Part shown: in pieces, positions 43,393 to 51,816 of the stretch
Position numbering within the stretch: position 1 is the stretch's first letter
Layout of the letters: each line of letters begins with the position of its first letter
NCBI GenBank assembly: GCA_903926385.1
Contig: CAIYIS010000007.1
Span: 1-64,000, forward strand
Reading direction: 5' to 3'
Source: an uncultured Bacteroidota bacterium
GTDB taxonomy: Bacteria > Bacteroidota > Bacteroidia > 2-12-FULL-35-15
DNA length: 64,000 nucleotides
The notes under the pieces: generated by a model
What the model was told of the DNA's origin: nothing
Database searches by the model: none
The model's input: the letters and a program-made list of their open reading frames with translations, nothing else
Made by a program: the position numbers and the translations under genes

Positions 43393-44397
43393 TTATTTCA
43401 TAAAATAATCCGAATCTACAAGATTGTTGCCCGATCCATCATATATTGCATAATTAAATCCGCTTTGTATACAGTAGGCTCCATGCTGTCCATTCTGATT
43501 GATGGCAATAAAACCTACCTGAATATCTTTTAAATTCTTACCTCTGTTCTTTGTGATTCTAACTATTCGAGCTACGGCTTCTTCGCATGCTTGCTGAGGA
43601 GATTTTCCTTGTCGCATTAATTCAACAACCAGGTGACAACCAGCAATACGAATTACTTCTTCTCCATGTCCTGTAGCCGTTGCCGCGCCAACTTCGTTAT
43701 CCACGAATAATCCGGCTCCGATTATTGGAGAATCACCCACACGACCGTGCATTTTATAAGCTAAACCACTTGTAGTACATGCTCCCGAAAAGTTGCCGTT
43801 TGCATCCATAGCAATCATACCAATGGTGTCGTGATTTTCAATATTCGCCTGAGGTTTGTAGTTACTGGTTTTTAGCCATTCTTTCCAATCCTTCTGCGAT
43901 TCTTCTACCACACCTTTTTCTTTGGTGAACCCCTGCGAAAGCGCGAACTGCAAAGCTCCTTCTCCAACCAGCATCACATGAGGTGTCTTTTCCATCACCG
44001 CTCTGGCTACTGAAATAGGATGTTTAATGTGTTCGATGCATGCCACTGAACCTATGTTTGCGAATTCGTCCATGATACAGGCATCCAGTGTAACATGTCC
44101 ATCTCTGTCTGGTCTTCCACCTAATCCAACGCTTCGTTCTTTCATGTTCCCTTCTATCACTTTCACACCTGCTTCCACAGCATCCAAAGCTCTCCCGCTG
44201 TTCGCAAGTGTTTTCCATGCTTCAGCGTTGGCATCTATTCCAAACTTCCAGGTTGAGAGAACAACAGGTTTAACACTGGTCAATCGGTTTCCTGTCTTTT
44301 GTTCTTTTGCGTCCGCCTTTGATAGATTGGTTAATATTGCTGCTGTTGCCAAAGCAGATGTTTTGATAAAATTTCTTCTGTCTTCCATATTTCTCAT
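43393..44397 (-). CDS. N4-(beta-N-acetylglucosaminyl)-L-asparaginase (aspartylglucosaminidase)
   Basis: 334 residues. Ntn-hydrolase that splits the GlcNAc-Asn bond of glycoasparagines. Autocleavage site HDTIGM: Asp 190/Thr 191, the Thr becoming the catalytic residue. Other family signatures: VVLSTWKFGIDANAEAW, GGRPDRDGHVTLDA, GACTTSGLAYKMHGRVGDSPI and ATATGHGEEVIR. A twin-arginine-type leader (EDRRNFIKTSALATAAIL) implies export to the periplasm in folded form. The start codon directly follows the hexosaminidase stop (TAAATG); an in-frame ATG three codons later is also possible. Confidence 0.93.
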   Translation of the reverse strand: MRNMEDRRNFIKTSALATAAILTNLSKADAKEQKTGNRLTSVKPVVLSTWKFGIDANAEAWKTLANSGRALDAVEAGVKVIEGNMKERSVGLGGRPDRDGHVTLDACIMDEFANIGSVACIEHIKHPISVARAVMEKTPHVMLVGEGALQFALSQGFTKEKGVVEESQKDWKEWLKTSNYKPQANIENHDTIGMIAMDANGNFSGACTTSGLAYKMHGRVGDSPIIGAGLFVDNEVGAATATGHGEEVIRIAGCHLVVELMRQGKSPQQACEEAVARIVRITKNRGKNLKDIQVGFIAINQNGQHGAYCIQSGFNYAIYDGSGNNLVDSDYFMK

Positions 44398-46077
44398 TTA
44401 TTTTTTGCCGATAAAATGTTTAGCATAATTCACTTTCATCTTATCCAGAATTTTCGAATGTAATTTTAATCGTTCATTAAATTTCTTGAAATCTTTTTTA
44501 TCGGCTGGTGTCCATAATGTTTCTGATAATGCCGCCATACGTGGCATTGCCATATACTGAACTTTGCTAAAATCGGTGATGTATTCCGTCCATACATTAC
44601 CTTGAGCTCCCAGAATAAAATTTATTTCTTCTCCTGAAAGAACCTTTGGAGTGGGATTATAGGCATACACTGAATCAAGGGGATTGAACCCTCCGATGGC
44701 AAGGGGTTCGTCTGCTTTATTCTTTGATTGGTAATGGTCGAAGTAACATGGTTTGCCGGGAGTCATCACCACCGGGTGCTTTAGCTTAGCTGCAGCAATA
44801 CCTCCGTCAGTTCCTCTCCAACTCATCACCGCTGCATTGGGAGCTAGTCCTCCCTCCAGTATTTCATCCCAACCTATAATCTGTCTGCCTTTCGAATTGA
44901 TAAATTTTTCTATACGTGTTATAAAATAATTTTGCAATTCATTTTCGTTCTTCAATTTTTCATCCGTCATTCTTTTCTGACATTTGGCGCATGCTTTCCA
45001 TCTGTCTCTCGGAGCTTCATCTCCGCCAATATGGATATATTTCGATGGGAATAAATCGAGAACTTCGGTAAGTATGTTTTCTAAAAATTGAAATGTTGAA
45101 TCATTGCCGGCACAATATACATCGTCTGAAACGCCCCATTTAGTGTAGGTCTCAAAGGGGCCGCCTGTGCAGGAATATTGAGGATATGCAGCAAGTGCAG
45201 CAAGCGAATGACCCGGCATTTCTATTTCAGGCACTACGGTAATATGTCTTGCCTGTGCATAAGCCACCACCTCTTTAATGTCTTCCTGAGTATAAAAACC
45301 TCCGTATGGTTTAACATCGTATTTATCATCTTTTGATGGGTTACCTTGTTTGTCCCATTTAGGTTTACCAATAATTGTTTCTTTTCTTTGGGAGCCAATT
45401 TTTGTAAGCAAGGGATATTGTTTTATTTCGATGCGCCATCCCTGATCATCTGTCAAGTGCCAGTGAAAAGTGTTGAACTTATATAATGTGAGATAATCGA
45501 TATACTTTTTTACTTCTTCTTTGCTGAAGAAATGACGGCTGCAGTCAAGATGCATTCCTCTCCAATTGTAGCGAGGCGAGTCTTTGATGTCTGCACACGG
45601 GATTCTTAATTCGGCAGTACCAAGTACTCCTGCCGAAGTTTTTTCAAGAGGCATTAACTGTATCAATGTTTGAAATCCGTAAAACAGTCCGGCATTGCCT
45701 TCGGCTATAAAAAGTAATTGATTTTGATTCATCATCAAATCGTAATTTTCGGTGAACCCTCTTTCAAAATCGGGTTGAGTGATGTACAGGTAATTTCCAT
45801 CCTTAGGCAGGTCGGGTATTATTTGCAATTCAAAACTATAATTAGATATTAAATAATTGTTCAAATAATCTACTTCGGGTTTAAATTTAGTATTCGATAA
45901 AACAATTTTAGTGGCAGGAGTAAGCACAAATTCATCATCGAGTTGCTTTACTTCTTTTGGCCATGGAATGAGAGGCAACACTTTTGAGGTGTTCCCGTTT
46001 TGTGCAAAAGCGCCTCCCCATTCTTTTTTGAACGGGAGAGAAAGGAGAATGGCTAATATAAGTAGTGTTTTTTTCAT
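44398..46077 (-). CDS. Beta-N-acetylhexosaminidase, glycoside hydrolase family 20
   Basis: 559 residues. It removes terminal beta-GlcNAc or GalNAc. An N-terminal GH20b domain (about 30-150) precedes the catalytic barrel. The catalytic Asp-Glu pair is in HIGGDEAPRDRWKAC near 350, with RGMHLDCSRHFFSKEEVKKYID and HWHLTDDQGWRIEI before it, and GWDEILEGGLAP after it. The signal peptide is odd: a hydrophobic LLILAILLSLPF is followed by KKEWGG before AFAQ. The corresponding DNA is an imperfect hairpin. Lies 6 bp after the ROK kinase gene in the operon. Confidence 0.93.
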   Translation of the reverse strand: MKKTLLILAILLSLPFKKEWGGAFAQNGNTSKVLPLIPWPKEVKQLDDEFVLTPATKIVLSNTKFKPEVDYLNNYLISNYSFELQIIPDLPKDGNYLYITQPDFERGFTENYDLMMNQNQLLFIAEGNAGLFYGFQTLIQLMPLEKTSAGVLGTAELRIPCADIKDSPRYNWRGMHLDCSRHFFSKEEVKKYIDYLTLYKFNTFHWHLTDDQGWRIEIKQYPLLTKIGSQRKETIIGKPKWDKQGNPSKDDKYDVKPYGGFYTQEDIKEVVAYAQARHITVVPEIEMPGHSLAALAAYPQYSCTGGPFETYTKWGVSDDVYCAGNDSTFQFLENILTEVLDLFPSKYIHIGGDEAPRDRWKACAKCQKRMTDEKLKNENELQNYFITRIEKFINSKGRQIIGWDEILEGGLAPNAAVMSWRGTDGGIAAAKLKHPVVMTPGKPCYFDHYQSKNKADEPLAIGGFNPLDSVYAYNPTPKVLSGEEINFILGAQGNVWTEYITDFSKVQYMAMPRMAALSETLWTPADKKDFKKFNERLKLHSKILDKMKVNYAKHFIGKK

Positions 46078-46083
46078 TTCAAT

Positions 46084-47034
46084 TTAGTTTATTTCTTTCC
46101 AAATTAATGATGCTGCGCCTAAAATGGCCGCATCATTTTCTTTCAGTAACGAAGGAAGAATTTTAATTTTGTTTTTATAAATGTTCAATAAATTATGTTC
46201 AAAGCTATCGATGGTTGGTTTGAAAATAAGGTTGCCCGCCAACGCCAAACCACCAAATAAAAAGATGGCTTCCGGACTGGTATACGCCACACTGTTTGCG
46301 AGTGCCAGCCCTAATATATCGCCTGTATAGGCAAATGCCTCCAATGCATGTTTGTTGCCTTCCAAGGCTTTTTCGTAAATAAACTTTGAGTTGATGAGTT
46401 GTTCATCTTCTCCGGGTTCGGGGTAACTTGTAGCCGATAATTGTTTGTAGGTGGTCACAATTCCTGTGGCCGAACAATAGGTTTCGAGACATCCTTTTCT
46501 ACCGCAACCGCACTGCCTTCCTTCCGGAAACATGATTACATGTCCTATTTCTCCCGCAAAACCATCGTGACCATAAATCATTTCTTTGTTGGCCACAATG
46601 CCACTGCCAAGGCCGGTTCCGAGAGTGATGAACATAAAATCTTTCATTCCTTTGGCTCCGCCAAACATCATTTCTCCAATAGCGGCTGCATTCGCATCGT
46701 TTGTCAACAATGCCTTTACATTCAGTTTGCTTTCGAACATTGCGGTAAGCGGAATGATACCTTTCCACTTTAAATTAGGAGCAAACACAATGGAACCATT
46801 AAAATAATTTCCGTTGGGGGCACCAATCCCTACACCGGATAATTCATATTCATTACTGAATTGCAGCATCGCGTTTTCAATATGCGTTGCAACTTCTGCA
46901 ACCAAGTCTTCGGGCAAAGGAAAGTGTTCTGTAAAGATGGTTTCTTTCAGAAGTATTTTTCCTGCTGCATTTACCAATCCGAAAGTGGTATTGGTTCCAC
47001 CTATATCAATGCCCGCTGCCAGCTTTTGTTTCAT
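46084..47034 (-). CDS. ROK family sugar kinase
   Basis: 316 residues. ATP-binding motif GIDIGGTNTTFGLV at 9-22, GAPNG, the catalytic Asp in LTNDANAAAIGE, GTGLGSGI, and the ROK zinc motif CGCGRKGCLETYCS near 180 preceded by GHV. ROK kinases phosphorylate glucose, N-acetylglucosamine or mannose. In this operon GlcNAc or mannose is the likely substrate. Cytosolic. Its first 29 bp overlap the end of the transporter gene, implying coupled translation. Confidence 0.92.
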   Translation of the reverse strand: MKQKLAAGIDIGGTNTTFGLVNAAGKILLKETIFTEHFPLPEDLVAEVATHIENAMLQFSNEYELSGVGIGAPNGNYFNGSIVFAPNLKWKGIIPLTAMFESKLNVKALLTNDANAAAIGEMMFGGAKGMKDFMFITLGTGLGSGIVANKEMIYGHDGFAGEIGHVIMFPEGRQCGCGRKGCLETYCSATGIVTTYKQLSATSYPEPGEDEQLINSKFIYEKALEGNKHALEAFAYTGDILGLALANSVAYTSPEAIFLFGGLALAGNLIFKPTIDSFEHNLLNIYKNKIKILPSLLKENDAAILGAASLIWKEIN

Positions 47035-48457
47035 AGTCTATTCCCTGTGATTTTAAAATTGTACTAACTTTCCATGCATAAAATGCTAAATACGCAAAGC
47101 AAGCCACACCCACCAAATAACTCCATTGTATTCCTAATATAGAATCAGAAGATAGAGCTCCCTGCAACCAACTGACAAGGCCTCCTCCCATAATCATCAT
47201 AATTAAAAAGCTCGACCCCTCGTTGGTATGTTTTCCTAACCCAGCAATAGCGAGTGTGAAAATACATGGCCATAACGTGGAACAAAATAATCCAACGCTT
47301 ATGAACGCATAAACACTTACCATGCCGTTCGAAAGCATTCCGATAAATAGGGCAGTGATGCCGCATGCTGAATAAATTAATAATTGCCGAGCTGGATTAC
47401 CTTTGCTCATGATGTCTGCTATTATCAAGGCAACGATTACAAAGGCATAAATATAGAACGGTGTTAAGTCGTGGCTGGCAATTTTATTAACCAATAAAAA
47501 TACACCAAAAGCAATATAAGGCATTAGGAAATTTAACATGGTTTTTATTCCTCCTTTTACATTAAACGCACCCACAGAGGATGTCCAGCGACCAATCATT
47601 AAACTGGCCCAAAACAAAGAGACATAAGGCGAAACCTGGTCGGTGCTCACTCCGGCATGTTGTTTCATAAACTCCGGCAGATTGCTGGCAGTGCTTACTT
47701 CCACACCTACATACACAAATATGGCAATCATTCCCATTAACAACTGAGGGTATTTAAGTGCGCTCTTTCGTTCGGCTGCCACAGGTATTTCAGAAGGAGC
47801 ATCGTCATTTACCGAATGTATTTTATTAGGGATAGAAGAGAATTTGAAAATTACGGCAACAATAATAAATGCCGCTCCCAATATAAGGTAAGGAGTTTTT
47901 ATGCTCTCTATACTTGCTACCGATTTACTCCCTGCTGCTATGGTTCCGAAAATAGCAAAGCTGATTAAGATGGGCCCGATGGTGGTGCCCACATTATTAA
48001 TCCCTCCTGCCAAACTTAGTCTTTGCGAACCTTTGCGAGGGTCGCCCATAACGATAGCTAAAGGATTGGCTGCTGTTTGCTGCAACGAAAAACCTAGTCC
48101 GACAATAAATAATCCTGAAATCATCAACGGAAATGAAGCTGTTTGAGCAGCCGGATAAAACAATAATGTTCCAATAGCTGAAATTACCAACCCTAATGCT
48201 ATTCCGTTTTTATAACCAATGCGATTAAGAATATCTCCTCCGGATGATTTTGAAATTAAATAGTAAATAATAGACCCAACTGTGTATGCCACATAAAAAG
48301 CAACAGAAATTAATTGTGCCTGCCATTGTTCCAGGTTTAATTTTTCTTTAAACACCGGTATCAGTATGTCGTTGCTGGCAGCCACAAAGCCCCAAAAAAA
48401 GAATACTGAAATTAAAGTAAGTAAAGCCGATGGTTTTGTTTCATTAATTTTCTCCAT
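47006..48457 (-). CDS. MFS sugar transporter, FucP/GluP/NagP type
   Basis: 483 residues, about 12 membrane segments. Features of the FucP-like sugar:H+ symporters: LISVFFFWGFVAASNDILIPVFKE at the N-terminus, LGFSLQQTAANPLAIVMGDP, and SLAGGINNVGTTIGPIL. The Bacteroidota NagP porters for N-acetylglucosamine belong here. First gene of the operon 48457-40033, so it is likely made first and imports the released sugar for the ROK kinase. The promoter region has no perfect -7 element; TATTTTCG is close. Confidence 0.9.
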   Translation of the reverse strand: MEKINETKPSALLTLISVFFFWGFVAASNDILIPVFKEKLNLEQWQAQLISVAFYVAYTVGSIIYYLISKSSGGDILNRIGYKNGIALGLVISAIGTLLFYPAAQTASFPLMISGLFIVGLGFSLQQTAANPLAIVMGDPRKGSQRLSLAGGINNVGTTIGPILISFAIFGTIAAGSKSVASIESIKTPYLILGAAFIIVAVIFKFSSIPNKIHSVNDDAPSEIPVAAERKSALKYPQLLMGMIAIFVYVGVEVSTASNLPEFMKQHAGVSTDQVSPYVSLFWASLMIGRWTSSVGAFNVKGGIKTMLNFLMPYIAFGVFLLVNKIASHDLTPFYIYAFVIVALIIADIMSKGNPARQLLIYSACGITALFIGMLSNGMVSVYAFISVGLFCSTLWPCIFTLAIAGLGKHTNEGSSFLIMMIMGGGLVSWLQGALSSDSILGIQWSYLVGVACFAYLAFYAWKVSTILKSQGIDYETKAGSGH

Positions 48458-48642
48458 AAATGTTTTCAGTTTTTAAATCGAACGAAAATAGATAAAAAAC
48501 ATTTCCCACATCTCAGTTACCATTTCAAAACAGCATGCAGTTATCATTATTTTTTAACAATGAATTTTGAACCACTTTTTTGAATGCTAAAGGAGAAAAA
48601 AAAATGGATGAAAAATAGTTTGTTTTTTTGTTTTTCTTTCTG

Positions 48643-48650
48643 TACTTTTG
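48643..48650 (+). promoter_or_regulatory. -7 element TACTTTTG upstream of array 4
   Basis: Exact TAnnTTTG match with a possible -33 TTG at 48619-48621. A transcript from here would carry the whole array in a leader of about 600 nt before the gene at 49256. Confidence 0.4.
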
Positions 48651-48874
48651 GTGAACCAAATTCGGCTTCTGTGATAGTTGTGTTGATTCGCTTTTAAGGA
48701 TTGAACTTATGTATCGGCACTCTTAAAAACAGTGAGCGTTTTGTAGAAGTGAATTCGGAACTAGGGTTGGTAAGGAATAAATTTATAAAACAATAAAAAT
48801 GAGAAAAGGTCATGAAAAGATGTTTTCGAAATATTTTTGCAAGCGAAATTGACTCGTTTAATTCACTTTTGGAA

Positions 48875-49141
48875 AGTTGCGAATTTCTTGTAAAGAAAAA
48901 CACTTTTCTAATAAAGAAATTCTCAACTTTTGTAAAACAAAGTACTCTTCTTGTAAGGAAATTCTCAACTTTCGTAAAGCAAAGCACTTTTCCTTTAATG
49001 AAATTCTCAACTTTTGTAAAACAAAGTGCTTTTCATTTAATGAAATTCTCAACTTTTGTAAACCAAAGCACTTTTCTTATAAAGAAATTCCCAACTTTCG
49101 TAAAACAACCTATTTTTCTTTTAAAGAAATTCTCAACTTTC
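48875..49141. repeat. Tandem array 4: six-plus units of exactly 42 bp
   Basis: Units start at 48875, 48917, 48959, 49001, 49043 and 49085, with a partial one from 49127. No indels. Each unit is two related 21-bp halves: AAATTCTCAACTTTTGTAAA and CAAAGCACTTTTCTT-like. It is A/T-rich with A and T runs spaced by about half a unit. On the plus strand it reads as a 14-residue repeat (NFCKTKCFSFNEIL-like). Confidence 0.92.
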
Positions 49142-49255
49142 CAAATTAACGCAAGTTTCCAATTAATACCAACTGTCCATCCTTTAAGTTTCTTGAAAAA
49201 ACTTGAGTTGGGAGAAATATGAGAAGATAAAATGATATAATTTAAAACAAATACT

Positions 49256-49921
49256 ATGATACTATCTACAATGATTCTGAATTTTAACATTCGATTGGTT
49301 TACCTTGTTGATTATTTTGAGGAAAACACGGAGAGGTTTGGTTTTACCGAATTAGAAATGGAGCTTTTCGCCAGTCTTTGGGAGGAGTGGAAACAAACTT
49401 ACAGAGATTATACCAACCCTTTAACCCATTGCGACAGGTTTGCTCAAGATATTAATGATTTGCACGACCGTTTTTACAAACTGGTATCATCCATGAAAAT
49501 TAGGGTTGCTAATTCAGGGGTTGAATTAACTGCAGTCGACAGGGCATTTTTGGAAATAAATACCAATAAAAAAGTGAGAGGGAAAGTACCTGTTACGGAT
49601 TATGCTCCTTCGCTGGTGTTGCTCGAAAATGGTAGTTTGGTAATGCGTTTTTTTGCAATGGACCCCAAACACATGGGCACCAAACGCAAACCCGGTGGAG
49701 CCGCTTACGTTGGCATATTGCTGGCTTATACCGAGCAGGGAGCACCGCCTCCAGCACCCGAAGATTACAAAAAGTTGAATGCTGAAAAGAAGACTATTTT
49801 CGAAGTAATCGTTCCAGCTGATAAAGCAAAATTGGTGCGTTATGTAAAGGTATATTATATTAGTCCCACACGTGAAGAGGGCAAAGTGTCCCTACCCGTT
49901 ATTGTGAATGTACTTAAGTAG
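49256..49921 (+). CDS. Unknown protein next to array 4
   Basis: 221 residues, no signal peptide. The first 90 residues are helical (TELEMELFASLWEEWKQTYRDY, FAQDINDLHDRFYKLVSSMK). The rest is beta-rich (PSLVLLENGSLVMRFFAMD, YVGILLAYTEQGAPPPAPEDY, KLVRYVKVYYISPTREEG), ending VSLPVIVNVLK. No family is recognised. The helical-then-beta-sandwich plan and the size recall the protein at 27890, although the sequences are not clearly homologous by eye. Both lie beside an array of 21/42-bp period. ATG codons at 49256 and 49271 are both possible starts. Confidence 0.65.
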   Translation: MILSTMILNFNIRLVYLVDYFEENTERFGFTELEMELFASLWEEWKQTYRDYTNPLTHCDRFAQDINDLHDRFYKLVSSMKIRVANSGVELTAVDRAFLEINTNKKVRGKVPVTDYAPSLVLLENGSLVMRFFAMDPKHMGTKRKPGGAAYVGILLAYTEQGAPPPAPEDYKKLNAEKKTIFEVIVPADKAKLVRYVKVYYISPTREEGKVSLPVIVNVLK

Positions 49922-50089
49922 GGGCATAGACCTTCATCTGGAAATTACTGTACATATATCGAATTTTATATTCCCTGTATTAAGGTTTAACTCACGATTG
50001 CGAGACATCTATTTTTAGTTTAACCAAAAGGTGTAGGGATATCTCAATTATTATTCTATATTTGTATCATTAATCACCATCATAAAACT

Positions 50090-51148
50090 ATGCACACATT
50101 CTCCGAAAAAATTATTGTGTGGTATAACCATCACAAACGCGATTTGCCTTGGCGCGACACCAAGGATGCTTATCATATTTGGCTTTCCGAAATTATCCTC
50201 CAACAAACAAGAGTGGAGCAGGGGAGGAGCTATTATGAGAAATTTGTAAAGCGATTTCCAACTGTTAAAAAACTTGCCTCAGCCGACACAGAAGAAGTGA
50301 TGAAACTCTGGCAGGGGTTGGGATATTACTCCCGTGCGCGTAATCTCCACGCTACAGCCCGCATCATTGCTGATAAATATAAAGGTAAATTCCCTACGGA
50401 CTATAATCAGATACTTGAGTTGAAAGGTATAGGTCATTACACAGCTGCTGCTATTGCTTCGTTTGCTTGCGATTTGCCACATGCTGTTGTCGATGGCAAT
50501 GTGTACCGAGTGCTTTCGCGTGTGTTCGGAATTCAAACTCCAATAGATTCTACCGAAGGAAAGAAAGAATTTTTTGCTTTGGCTAATCAGTTGCTCAATA
50601 AAGAAAAGTCCGCTCTGCACAATCAGGCCATTATGGAGTTTGGAGCCATGCAATGCAAACCCGTATCGCCCGACTGTAAAGTTTGCCCTCTAAATCACAT
50701 GTGTTTTGCTCTGGAAAAAGAGCAAGTAGCCGAATTACCGGTAAAATCAAAAACTACAAAGGTTCGTAACCGATACTTTAATTATATTGTTTTAAAACAT
50801 GGTGGCAAAACAGCTATTGTAAAGCGAAACGAAAAAGATATCTGGAAAAGTTTGTATGACTTTCCATTGATTGAAACCAAAAAAGAATGGACCGAAAGCC
50901 AATTTCTAGCCTCTGCCGAATGGAAGAGTTTTATTAAAAAAAATAAATATTCGGTCACATCTGTTTCGAAAACATACAAGCATGTGCTCAGTCATCAACA
51001 CATTTATGCTCGTTTCTGGGAGATTAAATGTATCGCCTCACTAAAGTTGGTTGCTCCCGAAATAGCTGTAATTATTAACGAAAAGGAGTTAGATAAATAT
51101 CCCATCCCTCGTCTTATTGATTTATATTTGAGTAGTAAGGGAAATTAG
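50090..51148 (+). CDS. mutY: A/G-specific adenine glycosylase MutY
   Basis: 352 residues. It removes adenine mispaired with 8-oxoguanine. HhH-GPD fold: catalytic Glu in LSEIILQQTRVEQG near 37, helix-hairpin-helix LELKGIGHYTAAAIASFACD near 109, catalytic Asp in AVVDGNVYRVLSR near 138. The 4Fe-4S cluster is C-x6-C-x2-C-x5-C in CKPVSPDCKVCPLNHMC near 189-205. The C-terminal 8-oxoG-recognising NUDIX-like domain is present (NRYFNYIVLKHGGKTAIVKR, KTYKHVLSHQHIYARFWEI). Standing alone in the plus direction. Confidence 0.95.
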   Translation: MHTFSEKIIVWYNHHKRDLPWRDTKDAYHIWLSEIILQQTRVEQGRSYYEKFVKRFPTVKKLASADTEEVMKLWQGLGYYSRARNLHATARIIADKYKGKFPTDYNQILELKGIGHYTAAAIASFACDLPHAVVDGNVYRVLSRVFGIQTPIDSTEGKKEFFALANQLLNKEKSALHNQAIMEFGAMQCKPVSPDCKVCPLNHMCFALEKEQVAELPVKSKTTKVRNRYFNYIVLKHGGKTAIVKRNEKDIWKSLYDFPLIETKKEWTESQFLASAEWKSFIKKNKYSVTSVSKTYKHVLSHQHIYARFWEIKCIASLKLVAPEIAVIINEKELDKYPIPRLIDLYLSSKGN

Positions 51149-51330
51149 TTGGTTGTTTCCTTTTGGCTTGAAAATATATTTATCTTTTCGCTAAAAGTTA
51201 AATAGCTATAAATTGAAACTGCGCCTTGTAGTTATGGATAAGGCGTTTGCCGATATTTTGAAATCAAGGATTCAATATGGCTTCATTGTTGTCGAGGTAA
51301 AATTATATTAATCATTAAAAACTATTTATT

Positions 51331-51744
51331 ATGGACAGAAAGGATTTTTTGAAGTTGGTGGGAACCAGTTTTGCAGTTATTACAATTGGCAGTTGCCTGG
51401 ATGGTTGCAAGAAAAAGAGCAACTCTGCCAATGCTCCTGCGGTAGATTTTACACTCGATTTAAATAGTTCGGCTTGTGCACCGTTGCATACCAATGGTGG
51501 ATATATCTATAATAATGGTGTAATAGTAGCCCGTACCATGTCCGGAACCTACATTGCCGTTTCTCAGGCTTGTACTCATGATGGAGTATCTGTGGTTTAT
51601 CAGGGTTCGGGAAATGATTTTTATTGCAGTGCTCATGGTTCAGTGTTTTCGTCTAGTGGAAGCGTTACCTCCGGACCTGCGGGTTCTTCACTCAAACAAT
51701 ACACTTGTACTCTTAACGGAACCTCACTTAGAGTAAACGGATAA
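51331..51744 (+). CDS. Rieske (2Fe-2S) lipoprotein or exported protein
   Basis: 137 residues. Rieske cluster ligands: C-x-H in SQACTHDGVSV (near 77-79) and C-x2-H in YCSAHGSVF (near 98-101), the arrangement of Rieske proteins. The leader MDRKDFLKLVGTSFAVITIGSC resembles a lipobox/Tat-like signal. No cytochrome b or oxygenase partner is adjacent, so it is not evidently part of a bc1 complex. Such orphan exported Rieske proteins are frequent in Bacteroidota, with unknown partners. Confidence 0.88.
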   Translation: MDRKDFLKLVGTSFAVITIGSCLDGCKKKSNSANAPAVDFTLDLNSSACAPLHTNGGYIYNNGVIVARTMSGTYIAVSQACTHDGVSVVYQGSGNDFYCSAHGSVFSSSGSVTSGPAGSSLKQYTCTLNGTSLRVNG

Positions 51745-51768
51745 TAAAATAAGTTAATACCTGAAGAG

Positions 51769-51808
51769 ACCGGGAAAAAGGCAATGTAAAGTCTTTACCC
51801 GGTTTTTT
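51769..51808 (+). terminator. Terminator between convergent genes
   Basis: ACCGGG / CCCGGT stem around a long loop, followed by a T tract. It serves the Rieske gene; the MATE gene ends 9 bp further on the other strand. Confidence 0.6.
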
Positions 51809-51816
51809 AGTTAAAA

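Larger units (their letters stand above)
48458..49255. other. 798-bp intergenic region with tandem array 4
   Basis: Contains the divergent upstream region of the glycan operon, a plus-strand -7 element at 48643-48650, and the 42-bp array at 48875-49141. Several open frames cross the array on both strands; they arise because the repeat unit has no stop codon, and I do not call them genes. The rest is A/T-rich. Confidence 0.7.

Noticed and set aside
48812-49222. 136-codon and other frames on both strands through array 4
   Set aside because: Several frames are open at once because the unit lacks stop codons; none has independent evidence of coding.
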